Source of the DNA: Buddleja alternifolia
Lineage: Eukaryota > Streptophyta > Magnoliopsida > Lamiales > Scrophulariaceae
DNA: 64,000 nucleotides
Assembly (NCBI GenBank): GCA_019426215.1
Contig: WHWC01000159.1
Location: 37,712 to 101,711, forward strand
Direction of reading: 5' to 3'
The first letter of the stretch is position 1. Each line of letters opens with the position of its first letter. This document shows, one piece after another, positions 21,788 to 33,526 of this stretch. The notes under the pieces are model-generated. The model did not search any database. It was not told the origin of the DNA and saw only the letters and a list, made by a program, of their open reading frames with translations. The translations under genes were made by a program, and so were the position numbers.

Positions 21788-24700
21788 TCCAACGCTTTCT
21801 CCCCCTATCGAAGTTCGTCTCCCCTTCCCAAATGCTCACAAAAAGAAGAAAAAGGAGATGGATCCGAGCTTTCTTCGAATTTTGGCAATCCTTCGGGAAG
21901 TGAGAATTAATATTCCGTTTATTGACGCCATCCTCCAAATGCCGAATTATGTGAAGTTCTTCAAGGACATACTCTCCAACAAGCAGAAGTGGGAAGAGAA
22001 TGAGACGGTGTGCCTCACGGAAGAATGCTCCGCCGTATTACTCAATAAATTGCCAACTAAGCTCCAAGATCCCGGGAGTCTCACAATCCCATGCACAATT
22101 GGATCCTTATCATTCAAGAAGGTGTTATGTGACTCGGGGGCCAGCATCAATCTTCTTCCATACTCACTGTTTAAAAAGCTAGGCCTTGGAAATCCCAAGC
22201 CGACCTCAATGAGCCTTCAACTAGCCGACCGATCGATCAAGAGGCCCAAGGGGATAATCGAAGACGTTATTGTCCAAGTCGACAAGTTTTATTTTCCCGT
22301 TGATTTCGTAGTACTCGACATGGAAGAGGATGTGGAAGTACCATTAATCCTAGGGAGACCATTCCTAGCCACGGGTAAGGCGGTAATTGACATTGCTAAT
22401 GGTAAGCTTACCTTGAATGTGGGCGATGACAAAGTTACCTTTGATGTTTACAAAGTCCTTAAACATCCTTTTGATCATGACTCGTGTTATCGAATTGATA
22501 CATTTGACCATTTGATTGTTGAGTATTTACAGGACAATACAATTGAAAATTCTCTCGAACAGAGTCTTATGAAATCCATGCAAGTGGACTCGGAGAAAGA
22601 TGATCTAGTGGAAAAGGTTCTAAGCTTAGAGTACAAATCTTCCTCTCATTCGGGAGGATTCATCAAAGTTGATAGATCATTGTCAGGATCACCTCGCCCA
22701 TCTATTGAAGAACCCCCCTCTCTCGAACTCAAACCCCTCCCCTCCCACCTTAAATATGTGTACTTGAACGATGACGAGACACTCCCATTGATCATTTCCT
22801 CATCTCTTTCAGGATCACAAGAAGAGCAATTAATGACGGTGTTGAGATCTCACAAACGGGCTTTTGGGTGGAAACTTGCGGACATCAAAGGCATTAGTCC
22901 AGCGATATGTATGCACAAAATACTTATGGAGGACTCCACCAAGCCTACACGCCAACCCCAAAGGAGATCAAACCCACAAATCCAAGAGGTAGTCAAGAAG
23001 GAAGTGATTAAACTGCTCGACTCAGGTATAATCTATCCTATTTCTGATAGTGCGTGGGTGAGCCCTACCCAAGTGGTGCCTAAGAAAGGGGGAATAACGG
23101 TAATTGAGAATGCGAATAATGAGCTTATCCCAACTCGTATAATTAGTGGGTGGCGTGTATGTATAGATTACCGTAAGTTGAATGATGCCACACGTAAGGA
23201 TCATTTCCCCCTCCCCTTTATTGACCAAATGCTTGAACGATTAGCCGGGCATGATTTCTATTGTTTTCTAGATGGTTACTCCGGCTATAATCAAATTGCC
23301 ATAGATCCTGAGGACCAAGAGAAAACCACTTTCACTTGTCCTTATGGCACATTTGCTTATAGAAGGATGCCATTTGGCTTGTGTAATGCCCCGGCCACTT
23401 TTCAAAGATGCATGATGGCTATTTTTCATGATATGGTTGAAGATTTCCTTGAAATTTTTATGGATGACTTTTCTGTTTTCGGAACAACTTTTGATATTTG
23501 TCTTGCTCATCTAAATGTTGTGCTTAAACGTTGTGAAGAAACCAACCTTGTTTTGAATTGGGAAAAATGCCATTTAATGGTCCGAGAGGGGATTGTACTT
23601 GGCCACAAGATCTCTCAAAAAGGGATCGAAGTGGACCAAGCCAAGATTGAGGTCATTGAAAAACTTCCCCCACCCACATCGGTAAAAGCTGTTAGGAGTT
23701 TTCTCGGGCATGCTGGTTTCTATAGGCGATTCATCTTGAATTTCTCTAAAATTGCGAAACCGTTGTCTAATTTGCTTGTTAAAGATGCACCTTTTGATTT
23801 CAATTCTTCTTGTATGCAGGCCTTTCTTGATTTGAAGGAACGCTTAGTTTCCGCCCCTATCATGTCATCCCCCGATTGGAGCTTACCATTCGAATTGATG
23901 TGTGATGCGAGTGACACCGCGGTTGGAGCGGTCCTTGGCCAAAGGAAGGAAAAGGTATTTCGAACCATTTACTATGCTAGTAAAACTCTTAACGACGCAC
24001 AATTGAATTATGCCACCACGGAAAAAGAATTACTCGCCATAGTCTTTGCATTCGATAAATTCCACTCTTACCTCGTGCTAAACAAAGTGATAGTTTACAC
24101 CGATCATTCGGCTTTAAAATATTTGCTTGCCAAGAAAGATGCTAAACCAAGACTCCTTAGGTGGATTTTGTTACTCCAAGAATTTGATTTAGAGATAAAA
24201 GACAAGAAAGGCACCGAAAATGTAGTAGCCGACCACCTCTCACGATTAGAGCTAGTGAATGATCCGTTAGATGAGACACCAATTCGTGAGGAATTCCCAG
24301 ATGAACACCTCCTTGCTATTTCTGAAAAAATTTCACCTTGGTATGCTAACTTTGCCAATTACATTGTCACGGGCCGTCTTCCCCCGGATATCACTTTTCA
24401 TCAAAAGAAGAAATTTCTATCTGATGTAAAGCAATATCTTTGGGACGAACCCTTTTTATTCAAAGTTTGTGCAGATGGTTTAATTCGACGTTGCATACCC
24501 GAAACGGACGTGCATGCTATCCTATCTCATTGTCATGATATGGCGGTAGGTGGCCATTTTGGGCCTTCCAAAACGGTAGCTAAGATCCTCCAATCAGGTT
24601 TCTTCTGGCCTACTCTTGTTAAAGATGCACATCATTATGTCAAATCTTGTGATCGCTGTCAACGAATGGGGAACATCTCTAAACATCATGAAACGCCCTT

Positions 24701-25622
24701 AAATAGCATGTTAGAGTGTGAGTTGTTTGATGTATGGGGTGTGGATTTCATGGGCCCTTTCCCCAGTTCTTGTTCAAATAAATATATCCTCGTTGCGGTA
24801 GACTATGTCTCCAAATGGGTGGAAGCCGTGGCCTTGCCTACTAATGATGCTCGGGTTGTCACTCGTTTTCTGAAGAAACATATTTTTACTCGATTTGGAA
24901 CTCCCCGAGCCATCATTAGTGACGGGGGCACCCACTTCTGCAACAGGCAGTTTGAACTTTTATTGACCAAGTACGGGGTGAAGCATAAAATTTCGACCCC
25001 ATACCACCCACAAACTAGTGGCCAAGTGGAGGTCTCGAATAGGGAGATTAAGCGTATTTTAGAAAAAACGGTCAATGCATCAAGAAAGGATTGGTCCCTT
25101 AAATTGGATGATGCTCTTTGGGCTTATCGGACCGCCTATAAAACCCCAATTGGCATGTCCCCGTATCGTCTTGTTTTTGGTAAAACATGTCACTTGCCCG
25201 TTGAACTCGAGCATCGTGCTTATTGGGCCATTAAGTTTCTAAATTTTGACTCTCAAAGTGTAGGTACACAACGTTTGCTACAACTCAACGAACTCGAAGA
25301 ATGGCGTCATCTTGCCTATGAGAACGCAAAACTCTATAAGGAGCGGACCAAAATGTGGCATGACAAACATATTCTCCCCCGGGAATTCCACAAGGGAGAG
25401 CGGGTGTTGCTATACAACTCTCGACTCCGACTCTTCCCCGGGAAGCTTAAGTCTCGATGGTCGGGACCATTTTTGATTTCCCAGGTCTATCCATCCGGCG
25501 CCGTCGAACTTACAACAGATAAAGGACATACTTTCTTGGTCAACGCTCAACGTCTAAAACCTTACTTAGGGATGGATGGGCCAAGAGACAAAGAGTCCTT
25601 CATCCTCGCGGACCCTTCGTGA
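21480..25622 (+). CDS. pol: Protease-RT-RNase H-integrase polyprotein of Gypsy-1, intact
   Basis: The frame is open from 21480, but only the part after about 21560 corresponds to the ancestral frame. Order: Pro-rich linker, aspartic protease with [13 protein letters not shown] (about 22130-22165), RT with FMDD at 23457-23468, RNase H ([14 protein letters not shown]), the HHCC finger ([12 protein letters not shown] ... CDRCQRMG), and the integrase core with VDFMG, SDGGTHF and the [10 protein letters not shown] glutamate. The C-terminus follows the Athila pattern and ends before a conserved post-pol motif. All catalytic residues I looked for are present. This is the likeliest source in the window of enzymes that could act for Gypsy-2-like elements, if produced as a gag fusion by another copy. 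Confidence 0.95.
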   Translation: MANNWKITLPVHPRPSAQICAPRRPGAYTRAQAPPTVFVPADPRLGANTRAQAPTTDLPDANSLHPAPERPDMRAQAPEDPRLGADTRAQAPPTASVGFHPSNPTLSPPIEVRLPFPNAHKKKKKEMDPSFLRILAILREVRINIPFIDAILQMPNYVKFFKDILSNKQKWEENETVCLTEECSAVLLNKLPTKLQDPGSLTIPCTIGSLSFKKVLCDSGASINLLPYSLFKKLGLGNPKPTSMSLQLADRSIKRPKGIIEDVIVQVDKFYFPVDFVVLDMEEDVEVPLILGRPFLATGKAVIDIANGKLTLNVGDDKVTFDVYKVLKHPFDHDSCYRIDTFDHLIVEYLQDNTIENSLEQSLMKSMQVDSEKDDLVEKVLSLEYKSSSHSGGFIKVDRSLSGSPRPSIEEPPSLELKPLPSHLKYVYLNDDETLPLIISSSLSGSQEEQLMTVLRSHKRAFGWKLADIKGISPAICMHKILMEDSTKPTRQPQRRSNPQIQEVVKKEVIKLLDSGIIYPISDSAWVSPTQVVPKKGGITVIENANNELIPTRIISGWRVCIDYRKLNDATRKDHFPLPFIDQMLERLAGHDFYCFLDGYSGYNQIAIDPEDQEKTTFTCPYGTFAYRRMPFGLCNAPATFQRCMMAIFHDMVEDFLEIFMDDFSVFGTTFDICLAHLNVVLKRCEETNLVLNWEKCHLMVREGIVLGHKISQKGIEVDQAKIEVIEKLPPPTSVKAVRSFLGHAGFYRRFILNFSKIAKPLSNLLVKDAPFDFNSSCMQAFLDLKERLVSAPIMSSPDWSLPFELMCDASDTAVGAVLGQRKEKVFRTIYYASKTLNDAQLNYATTEKELLAIVFAFDKFHSYLVLNKVIVYTDHSALKYLLAKKDAKPRLLRWILLLQEFDLEIKDKKGTENVVADHLSRLELVNDPLDETPIREEFPDEHLLAISEKISPWYANFANYIVTGRLPPDITFHQKKKFLSDVKQYLWDEPFLFKVCADGLIRRCIPETDVHAILSHCHDMAVGGHFGPSKTVAKILQSGFFWPTLVKDAHHYVKSCDRCQRMGNISKHHETPLNSMLECELFDVWGVDFMGPFPSSCSNKYILVAVDYVSKWVEAVALPTNDARVVTRFLKKHIFTRFGTPRAIISDGGTHFCNRQFELLLTKYGVKHKISTPYHPQTSGQVEVSNREIKRILEKTVNASRKDWSLKLDDALWAYRTAYKTPIGMSPYRLVFGKTCHLPVELEHRAYWAIKFLNFDSQSVGTQRLLQLNELEEWRHLAYENAKLYKERTKMWHDKHILPREFHKGERVLLYNSRLRLFPGKLKSRWSGPFLISQVYPSGAVELTTDKGHTFLVNAQRLKPYLGMDGPRDKESFILADPS
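21518..21763. repeat. GC-palindrome array in the gag-protease linker of Gypsy-1
   Basis: Cores of the type GCGCC(C/T)(A/G/C)GGCGCC or GCGCCCGAGCGCC start at 21518, 21540, 21568, 21608, 21628, 21678, 21700, 21722 and 21742. Most neighbours are 22 or 20 bp apart. The segments from 21518 and 21678 are near copies, but the first lacks 14 nt around 21553. Successive cores at 21678, 21700 and 21722 are read in three different frames, so the peptide is not what is conserved. Confidence 0.92.
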
Positions 25623-25640
25623 TTCTTCGCTTTCAGTCGA

Positions 25641-25680
25641 GCTAATGACTCTAAACTAGCGCTTCTTGGGAGGCAACCCA
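25641..25680 (+). other. Conserved post-pol motif of Gypsy-1
   Basis: The stretch gctaatgact ... aagcgcttcttgggaggcaaccca, with small changes, follows the pol stop here and the protease ORF stop in Gypsy-2 (42791-42830). TTGGG and CCCA can pair around AGGCAA. The function is unknown. Confidence 0.75.
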
Positions 25681-25831
25681 TGTTTTCTTTCCGTTTCCTT
25701 TTCTTTTTCCCTTATTATTCCGTTTGTTGCTTTATTTTCTAACCTTACATCTTTGTTAGTTTGTGTTTTAGGTGTTTTGTCTCTTCCCTTTTGAAACAGG
25801 AAATGAAATTCGTTACAAAACTATTCAGAAT

Positions 25832-25996
25832 CCCGCGCCCAAGCGCCGAGAAATCAGGCGCCTAGGCGCCCGACTCTGAAACGGGCGCCCAAGCGCCGAG
25901 AAACGCCCGCCTAGGCGCCCGCATTACCAACCAAATGTCTCGAGGTAAGTTGTATCGCGCGCCTAGGCGCCCAAACACGCGCGCCTAGGCGCCCGA
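25832..25996. repeat. GC-palindrome array after pol in Gypsy-1
   Basis: Cores start at 25835, 25858, 25885, 25907, 25959 and 25981. The last two are a direct 22-bp repeat of GCGCCTAGGCGCC. The first four form two similar pairs, GCGCCCAAGCGCC followed by CGCCTAGGCGCC. Here the array is noncoding, which separates it from any peptide constraint. Gypsy-2 lacks this block. Confidence 0.9.
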
Positions 25997-26576
25997 TTCT
26001 GAATCTAACAAATATATGGGTAAAAAAAGGTCAAAATTCCCCAAAATCTTCACAACTCCTCTCCCACTCGAATTCCGGCGATTTCCTCAACATTTCCGGC
26101 CATTTCCACCGGATTTCACCGCCACTTCCATCAACATCATTCGTTGCACAAGAGGCTCGTCTTTCACATCGACTCGGTGCGAAAATTTTGGGGATAAAAG
26201 GTGAGTTTTGGCTTTACCCTCCTTCCATTTCCGATTCATAGCCGACGCGTAGGTGCCTTGTGTTATATATTGAGGATTAATTGGGGCATTGGCCGATTGT
26301 TGATTGAATTTTTAGTTGTTATTGCATTTGAGAGCTTGAAATTGAAAGTGTGGGTTGTAATCAAAAATTGGGGGTTGATGTTGTTGAATTGGATGGTCTA
26401 TTGTTGCTAAATCCGTGGGTTATTATCAATTTGTGGGTTGAAATTGAATTTGTGGATTGTTGCCAAGTGTGGGTTGCTCTGATTTTGGTGTGTGTTGGGC
26501 GTTGAAGATTGTTGTATTTGGTTGGTTGCATTTGGGTCGATTTGAGTAGTTAAGAAGTTGATAATTGTTGTTGCAA
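25997..26576 (+). promoter_or_regulatory. Gene-like leader before the post-pol ORF of Gypsy-1: candidate promoter, 5' exon and intron
   Basis: A TATA-like aaatatatggg is at about 26008, followed by a pyrimidine-rich stretch (ctcctctccc) and CCGG-rich sequence that resembles a plant 5' exon. A strong 5' splice consensus AAG/GTGAGT is at 26200/26201, then an AT/GTTG-rich stretch reaching the ATG at 26577. A second strong donor CGAG/GTAAGT lies at 25944/25945. No acceptor can be fixed by eye. A promoter or spliced leader is an inference. Confidence 0.4.
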
Positions 26577-27899
26577 ATGACGAGAACTACCAACAGGCCG
26601 TCAAAGGGTAAGAAAAAAGTGGGTGAGGGTTCCTCTAATGAGCCCGAGACTCCCGATAGTACCCGTTTTGAAAACCCTCAAGTCCAAATTATGTGTCAGA
26701 GTTTGAGCACCCCCCGCACCCTTATTAAGGAGCACTATTTAACCACCCGGGGACAGCCCTCTGTGCACGAATTGATACAATTTCATCGCTTACAGTTTTT
26801 TTGTCAAAAGCCCGAGGCCATTCATCTTCCTTGGGTTCTGGAATTCTTCAGCTCCGGGGTTTATGATGAGATTGAGACACGAGGATGGCTGGGGACTACC
26901 CTTTTGGTCCGGGGCAAACATGTCAATTATGAGTTGAGACAGATTAGGGAGAGCATAGGCACCCCGACCCCTCAGACATGCGAGTTCACCGCTCTTTACA
27001 ATTCAGGGCGCCTCCGAGTTAGCCTGTCGGATATTTTGCAGGTTATTGGCCGAGAGGGGTGGGAATGGGTACCCGGAGAAGCTCATGTCCCCCGTAGGGC
27101 TCTATTACCCGAGGCTGCTTTCTGGCTCGACTTCATCAGATTCAATTTAATGCCGAGTACCAATCGATCAGAGGCAAACAAGGAACGGGCCACCCTCATC
27201 TACGCTATTATGTCCAAGAAAGCTGTGGACTTTGCCCGGGTAATCCACAAGTCTTTGACGGACCACTTTAGAAAGTTGAAGAATGAGTTAGGGCCATTGA
27301 TTAACAAAGAATTGGCTAAGCAAAAGGGAGAAGGTCCCACTCGGAAGATTCCCATCATTCTCCCGTCACTGATCACAGCTTTATGCAAGGCGGCTAAGGT
27401 TCCCACATTTCCTTTGGAGCGTACTGAGCTTCCTGGTTCTTATCTCACCGTGGTAGATGACGACTCCCAGGCTCCTCCACCACCAGCTACTTCAAAGAGG
27501 CCTCGCCCATCTTCATCCCAGTCTACTAGCTCCCCACAGTTTCCACCTATGGATGCCGCCGCCATTAGACAATTAAAGGATGAATTGAGGGAGGAGTTGC
27601 GAGATGAGATGAGGGTGGTCATGTCCGACACTTGTGCTTATTTCCGTCAGCTTTTTGTAGAGCATGATGCGTTTGTCGGTTGGGGGCCGTTTGATTATTC
27701 TGCTCCTCCACCTTACCCGCACCCCCCGCCTCAGCAGCCCGCAGATATGCACGAGTCAGGTGCTCTCGTTCCTGACGGAGGTGATGATGAGGCTCATAAT
27801 GATGAGGCTCATAATGATGAGGGTAGCCCGTTGATTGATTTGGATGATCTAGGCGGCGAGGATGAGGATTACATTGACCGTTTTGGCACCACCGATTAG
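26577..27899 (+). CDS. Post-pol ORF of Gypsy-1 ('env-like' position; putative plant transposon protein type)
   Basis: The 440-residue product starts with a basic N-terminus (RTTNRPSKGKKKVGEG). A globular part follows, with an LGTTLLVRGKHVNYELRQIR segment and an ATLIYAIMSKKAVDFARVI segment leading to KIPIILPSLITALCKAAKVP. It ends in a Pro/Ser-rich hinge, a short charged coiled-coil-like segment (about 27556-27630) and an acidic tail with a duplicated DEAHN. No signal peptide or membrane segment is visible, so the customary 'env-like' label describes position only. I recall similar proteins being catalogued as putative plant transposon proteins in Athila elements. The frame is fully open. Gypsy-2 lacks this gene. 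Confidence 0.75.
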   Translation: MTRTTNRPSKGKKKVGEGSSNEPETPDSTRFENPQVQIMCQSLSTPRTLIKEHYLTTRGQPSVHELIQFHRLQFFCQKPEAIHLPWVLEFFSSGVYDEIETRGWLGTTLLVRGKHVNYELRQIRESIGTPTPQTCEFTALYNSGRLRVSLSDILQVIGREGWEWVPGEAHVPRRALLPEAAFWLDFIRFNLMPSTNRSEANKERATLIYAIMSKKAVDFARVIHKSLTDHFRKLKNELGPLINKELAKQKGEGPTRKIPIILPSLITALCKAAKVPTFPLERTELPGSYLTVVDDDSQAPPPPATSKRPRPSSSQSTSSPQFPPMDAAAIRQLKDELREELRDEMRVVMSDTCAYFRQLFVEHDAFVGWGPFDYSAPPPYPHPPPQQPADMHESGALVPDGGDDEAHNDEAHNDEGSPLIDLDDLGGEDEDYIDRFGTTD

Positions 27900-29542
27900 G
27901 CTTATCTTGTTTTATTTCCATGCATGTTTCTTTTTATTTTTTTTGGATATCTTTTGTTGGGATGTTTGATATTTTATGTTTGATGTTTGGATGCTTGATG
28001 TTTTCCTTCCATGCATGTTTCTCATTTTTTTGTTTATCTCGTTTTGTTTTATTCTATTCTATCCAATGTTTGATGCTCTGTATGTCTAGCATTTGTTTAC
28101 CTATGTAGTGATCGACACAGTGATTGCCATCCGTGGACTTGATTGCCTTAAGTGGACTCGGGTTTGCTTTTCAGCTTCCCTATGGTGACGTGTACTTTGC
28201 CCTTTTCTTTTTCAAACATTGGGGACAATGTTCATGATAAGTGTGGGGGGTATACTAGATCCATTATAGTCATGTTGATTCATGTTTTACATATTTCGGT
28301 CCAAGTTTGGTCAAGTTTGGGGGGTGCTGTACCTCTACATGTGAAATGTGTGCAATTTTAATTTATTTTTTTGGATAGAATTTCAACCCTTCACTTGAGG
28401 CATTGAGCATGGTTAATTTGAATACATGGTATGTTTTCTCTATCAATTTGGTTTTTAATGGCTATACACATCGTTCCTTGCTTATGGGATCCTAACTAGA
28501 CTAGATTAACCTTAAGATGATTCACATATGCACCTAAATCGAAGGTAGAGGAGTTGAGTGGGCAATCATTTTGAAACACTTAAAGGCTTGATCCCGGAAA
28601 TATCAACTTAGAATTTTCACATGTGTTATGAGTTGAGAACGTTAACTTCGTGTGCTTAATAATAATAAAAAGAGGTTGAACATTGGTATGACTGAAAAAA
28701 AAATCAGGCTTAATAGATACTGGGGGCGAAGAGCACCATGCCTAGAATACTGTACTATTTTGCTAATTTGAGCTAAGCTCAAGCCAATGTAAGTGTTAAG
28801 TGAATAAGGACCTAGTTTGATTTTGTGGCCTTTGACACTCGAGTGATTAAGCCCTTAGGAATGTCTCCACATTTGATACCCTAAAGCCATCTGGTTTAGG
28901 AGTTATTGGCCTAAAACTCGTTACACGGGTGTCATAGAAAGCCTAAGAGGATCAAACATTGCACATGGTCTAGCCTCTAATGTTTCGAGTTGAAAGTGCA
29001 TAAGATAAATCCGAAAGTGGAATGAAGTGATAAATTTTTAAGTGGCTATGAAGTTGTATTCAATTCTCGTACCATGTGAATAATCAAAAGTTGATAAATA
29101 TGGGGTTAATGTTTGAAAAGTGGTAAGAATGCCACTTGACTATAATACTTGAGATTTATTACACTACACCCTTAGGATGATCTTTTCAATGTTAAGGCGT
29201 AACATGAGCAAATGTGTGATGTGTATATATTTGTAATATGAGCTTAAACAGATGAATTCATACCATTGTGTGCTATTAATCATTGTAATTTACGTTGAGT
29301 GATCGGGGTTGAAAATCTTTCGATTTTGTGGGTATATCGTCTGCAAACCCTCACGAGACTATAACTCGTCCCTTGAGGTAACTCAAAGGTTCAAAGGCTT
29401 GTTGCATTCGCTAAATGCAACCGTTTACTCCACGAAAGTGAGTTAGGTAGTTTTCTTTTTGTTTCTCTCTTTGATTGATGATGTTTCCTTATCTTAGAAC
29501 TCTTATTGCTCGAGGACGAGCAATTGATAAGTGTGGGGGTGT
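27900..29542 (+). other. 3' untranslated region of Gypsy-1 with internal purine tract, hairpin and PPT
   Basis: No ORF of note is present. The stretch from about 28170 is closely similar to Gypsy-2 43090-44458. An internal purine tract ATAAGTGTGGGGGG lies at about 28237-28250. Just before the LTR, TTGCTCG-AGGA-CGAGCAA (29506-29523) forms a 7-bp hairpin, then the polypurine tract AAGTGTGGGGGTGT (29529-29542) abuts the LTR. The PPT primes plus-strand DNA; the hairpin's role is unknown. Confidence 0.75.
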
Positions 29543-31216
29543 TGATAAGAGGCATTTTTACGTGTTTTTAAGCCCCTTTGCGTTTATGTCTTAGGTTCAT
29601 TTATCGCTTGATTCTTGCCACATGTGCGTTTAATTCGTGCATTAAGTGATTTCAGGTCTTAAATGGATACAATCAAAGAACGGGATGAAAATGACGTATA
29701 AAACAAGTTTAGGCCAAATTTCTATGCACCCCTACGCCTAGGCGCCATCTTGCCCACGCCCGGGCGCCGTTTCAGCACCACTTTCCACGTTCGAGCGCTT
29801 TTTCCGTATGTTTAGAGACCGAATTGGATGAAGTTCCCTTCTACAAAGTTGTAGAACTATGTGTTAGCTTCAAATGAGGACTTGAATCATCCAAATCGGA
29901 GTTTTGTGGAGAGAGTTATGAAGGAAATACAATTACTGCGCAAGACAGAGGCAAATACTCCCAACATTCTGATTTGGGCGCCCGAGCGCCGTAAAACCCG
30001 CGCCTAGGCGCGCCCACATCCGAGATTTGATTCCTTTCAGCCAAAAGATCATCATTTGATGGGGGAATGGAACATTTAAAGCCAAGAGGTCATCACATGT
30101 ATGGGGGGGATGTCATAAGTATGTTTCTTACTAGATCTACTTTTGGGAATTTTATACTACTCACTTTAAGAGTAGTGGAGGGGACACTAGGGGGGACATA
30201 CACATGAGGGGCTGATTGGTGGTGGTCTTCTTAAGGATTGGAGGGAGCAATTGACCGAGATCAATCTTGGAGAGGAGGGAGAGAGAGGCATTTGATCCAT
30301 CACTTTTCACTCATCATCATTCATCACCATATTTCTTCATCACTTTTGGAGGGGAACAAAGAGGGAGGAGCTAAGGATTGAAGATCAAGAGCAAAGATCC
30401 ATCATCAATCAATTGAGGGAGTTTTAATTATTTGCATTTACATGTTTATTTCCATGAGTATGTATATGTTTGTATTAGATTTTCTTAAGGCTTTGATGAG
30501 AGGCTAATATTGTAGAACTAAGGCCATGTGAAGGCCAAATTTATGAATCAATATATGTGAAGTTGCTCTTTGTATTAATTCTCCTATTGCTTTGTGTGTT
30601 AATTCTATGCTTTTATTCCAATCATGTGTTTGATCACCATATGCTTGCTATCTTGCCTAATCTAGTTGTTCGAGAGAAAATAGATTAGGGTGCAAAAGAA
30701 TTAACACATCATCCGAAACAAATGAGGGATTGCCCTAGAAATAGGTAAAGATTCCCGGGTGTGGTTAGCCGGATTCATTCGGGAAAGCTCTAGAACGTTA
30801 ATGCGTGATTTTTGATTAGATTCTCGGATAGACATATTTAGAGAACCGTCAATTAATCATAGGATTATTATGTGCCGAGACATCGGGTAATAGTTAATTT
30901 AGGAGTTTCCACCAAAGCAATAGGAGTCTAATAATTCGAAGAGTAGTTCATATATATTGACGAGTAGATTTGGTTGTAGCATGTGCCTTAGTCATTTTAT
31001 CATACGTGAGATTTAATTCATAGCTTGTTCCCTCCTTTGATCTTTCGTTTACTTAATTGTTTTCCTCTTACTTTACTTTAATTGTCTTTACTTTCATTAA
31101 AATCATAAACTAGAATTCAAGTCCCCGTGGTTCGACAACCCGGACTTTTAGTCCACTTTATTACTACACACGTCTAGTACACTTGCTATCAAAGCACGTT
31201 AAGTTTTAGCGTGTCA
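29543..31216 (+). repeat. 3' LTR of Gypsy-1
   Basis: Starts TGATAAGAGGC and ends gcgtgtca, 1,674 bp. It differs from the 5' LTR at about twelve positions by eye, including one single-base deletion. Confidence 0.96.
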
Positions 31217-33526
31217 CGCCGGAACCGAACGCTTAAGGAAGCCGCTAGGACTATGGTAGCAGAATCCAAGCTCGCTCCTAGGTTTTGGGCTGAAGCAATC
31301 AACACTGCCTGTTACACTCAAAACCGTTGCATGATCAACAAACAGCATGGGAAAATTCCATATGAATTGTGGAAGGGACGTAAGCCAAATGTTTCATATT
31401 TTCACGTCTTTAGTTCTAAGTGCTTTATTCATAATAATGGATCCCAAAGCCTAAAGACTTTTGATCCTAAAGCGGATGAGGGAATCTTTCTAGGCTACGT
31501 CAAGAATGGAAAGAATTTTCGCATCCTTAATAAGATCAAATCGAAGGTTGAGGAATCTATTCATGTTGTTTTTGATGATGCTAACCAAGAACCGAGTAAG
31601 GTAAATATAAATAATGTAGGAGTTGAAGATCTATGTCATCAAGCGTCTAAGATTACTATTGATGAAGATACTGACGACGATGATGAGATCTCAGTGCCAC
31701 CTCCTAAGATTACTCGTGAAATTACTCTGGATAATCATGTAAGAAATGCTGATGATCATGAAGAGAGTGATCATCAAGAGCACACAAGGGATTGTGAACT
31801 TAGAGCGCCTACGCGAGAAGGTAGTCAAGCGTATGATCCTTAAGCGCCTGTTCAACCTCTTAACCCCTTCCAACCAGACAGACTATGGCTGTGTGATCAT
31901 CCACCTGAGCAGATTATTGGAGATATTGAAGCACCTGTTAGGACTAGAGCCGCTACATTCAATGAGGCTATGTTCGCAAGCTTTATATCTCAAATGGAAC
32001 CTAAGAAAGTGGATGAAGCGCTAAGTGACCCAAGCTGGATTGAAGCCATGCAAGAAGAGCTTAATCAGTTTGAACGAAATAAGGTTTGGATGCTAGTACC
32101 AAGTCCAACTCACCAAGGAGTTATTGGAACTAGATGGGTATATAGAAACAAGATGGATGAGAACGGCATTGTGATAAGAAACAAAGCCAGACTCGTAACT
32201 CAAGGATATTGCCAAGAGGAGGGTATTGACTTTGATGAGACATACGCTCCTGTCGCTCGTCTTGAAGCAATCCGCATGTTTCTAGCGTATGCAGTGTTCA
32301 ACAAGTTCATGGTGTATCAGATGGACGTGAAGCGTGCCTTCCTGAATGGTAAACTCCAAGAAGAAGTATATGTGGAGCAACCACCAGGATTCATCAACAA
32401 TCATGGTAAGGGTATGGTTTACAAGCTAGACAAAACACTTTATGGGCTTAAGCAAGCACCCCGAGCATGGTATGACACTCTCTCTATCTTTCTTATTGGT
32501 AAAGGATTTTCACAAGGCAGCGTTGATACAACGTTATTTAAAATTACCAATAACGAAGATATTGTCTTAGTCCAAATTTATGTTGATGATATTATATTTG
32601 GTTCTACTAACAAGCGTCTGTGTGAGAAATTTTCGAAAATGATGCAAGAACAATTTGAAATGAGCATGATGGGTGAATTAACTTTCTTCTTAGGATTACA
32701 AGTTAAACAACTCCCTAATGGAATATTTATTAACCAAGCTAAATATACAAGAGATATGATTAAGAAATTTGGTATGGAAAACGCATCATGTTCAAAAATT
32801 CCAATGAGCCAAACGCTTAAGCTAGATAAAGATGAAAGTGGAAAGAAAATTGATATCACTAATTATAGAGGTATCATTGGTTCACTTCTTTATCTTACTG
32901 CCAGTAGACCTGATATTATGTTTTTGGTATGCATGTGTGCACGATTTCAAGCCGATCCTAAAGAGTCACACTTTATTGCTGCCAAGAAGATCCTTAAATA
33001 CCTTAAAGGCACACAGAATGTGGGCTTATGGTATCCTAGGGATTCTCCTTTTGAACTAATTGGTTACTCAGATGCAGATTTTGCAGGTTGCAAAATAGAT
33101 CGTAAAAGCACTAGTGGTGCTTGTCAATTTCTAGGTGATAGGTTAATTTCATGGCATAGCAAGAAACAACAATCCATAGCTACCTCTACAGCCGAAGCTG
33201 AATATGTACCTGCAGGAAGTTGTTGTGCACAAGTATTATGGATGAGGCAACAACTTAGAGATTATGGAATAATCCTAGGTCCAACCCCCATTCATTGTGA
33301 TAACCAAAGCGCTCTAGCCATGACTCAAAACCCTGTTCTTTATTCCAGAACCAAACACATTGACATTAGATACCATTTTCTTCGTGACCACGTTCAAAAG
33401 AAAGATATCTCCATGCACTTCATTGGAACTGACAAACAATTGGCAGATATCTTCACCAAAAAACTCAACGAACAACGTTTTCTCACTTTGAGAAGTGAAT
33501 TAGGTATGATTGATTTAAATGCTTAA
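31217..33526 (+). pseudogene. pol: pol of copia A, part 2: integrase C-terminus, RT, RNase H
   Basis: The frame resumes at the second copy of the target duplication with RRNRTLKEAARTM. One in-frame TAA occurs at 31841-31843 in the variable integrase-RT linker, and the rest is open to the TAA at 33524-33526. RT shows [18 protein letters not shown] and YVDD (32579-32590). RNase H shows [16 protein letters not shown] and the conserved C-terminal [10 protein letters not shown]. Catalytic residues of RT and RNase H look intact. Inactivation comes from the linker stop and the split integrase. Confidence 0.93.

Larger units (their letters stand above)
18329..31216 (+). mobile_element. Gypsy-1: full-length Athila-like Ty3/gypsy retrotransposon in copia A
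   Basis: The element is 12,888 bp with LTRs of 1,676 and 1,674 bp that differ at roughly a dozen positions by eye, so it is young. Order: LTR, Asp-type PBS, gag, pro-pol, GC-palindrome block, a separate 441-codon ORF, long 3' untranslated region with hairpin and PPT, LTR. A 5-bp target duplication flanks it. Pol and the extra ORF are open. A 14-nt deletion in the gag-protease linker puts gag and pro-pol in different frames. Confidence 0.96.

Noticed and set aside
26016..26204. Possible small host gene exon inside Gypsy-1
   Set aside because: It lies between pol and the post-pol ORF of the element and is too short to assign; kept only as a possible leader exon.
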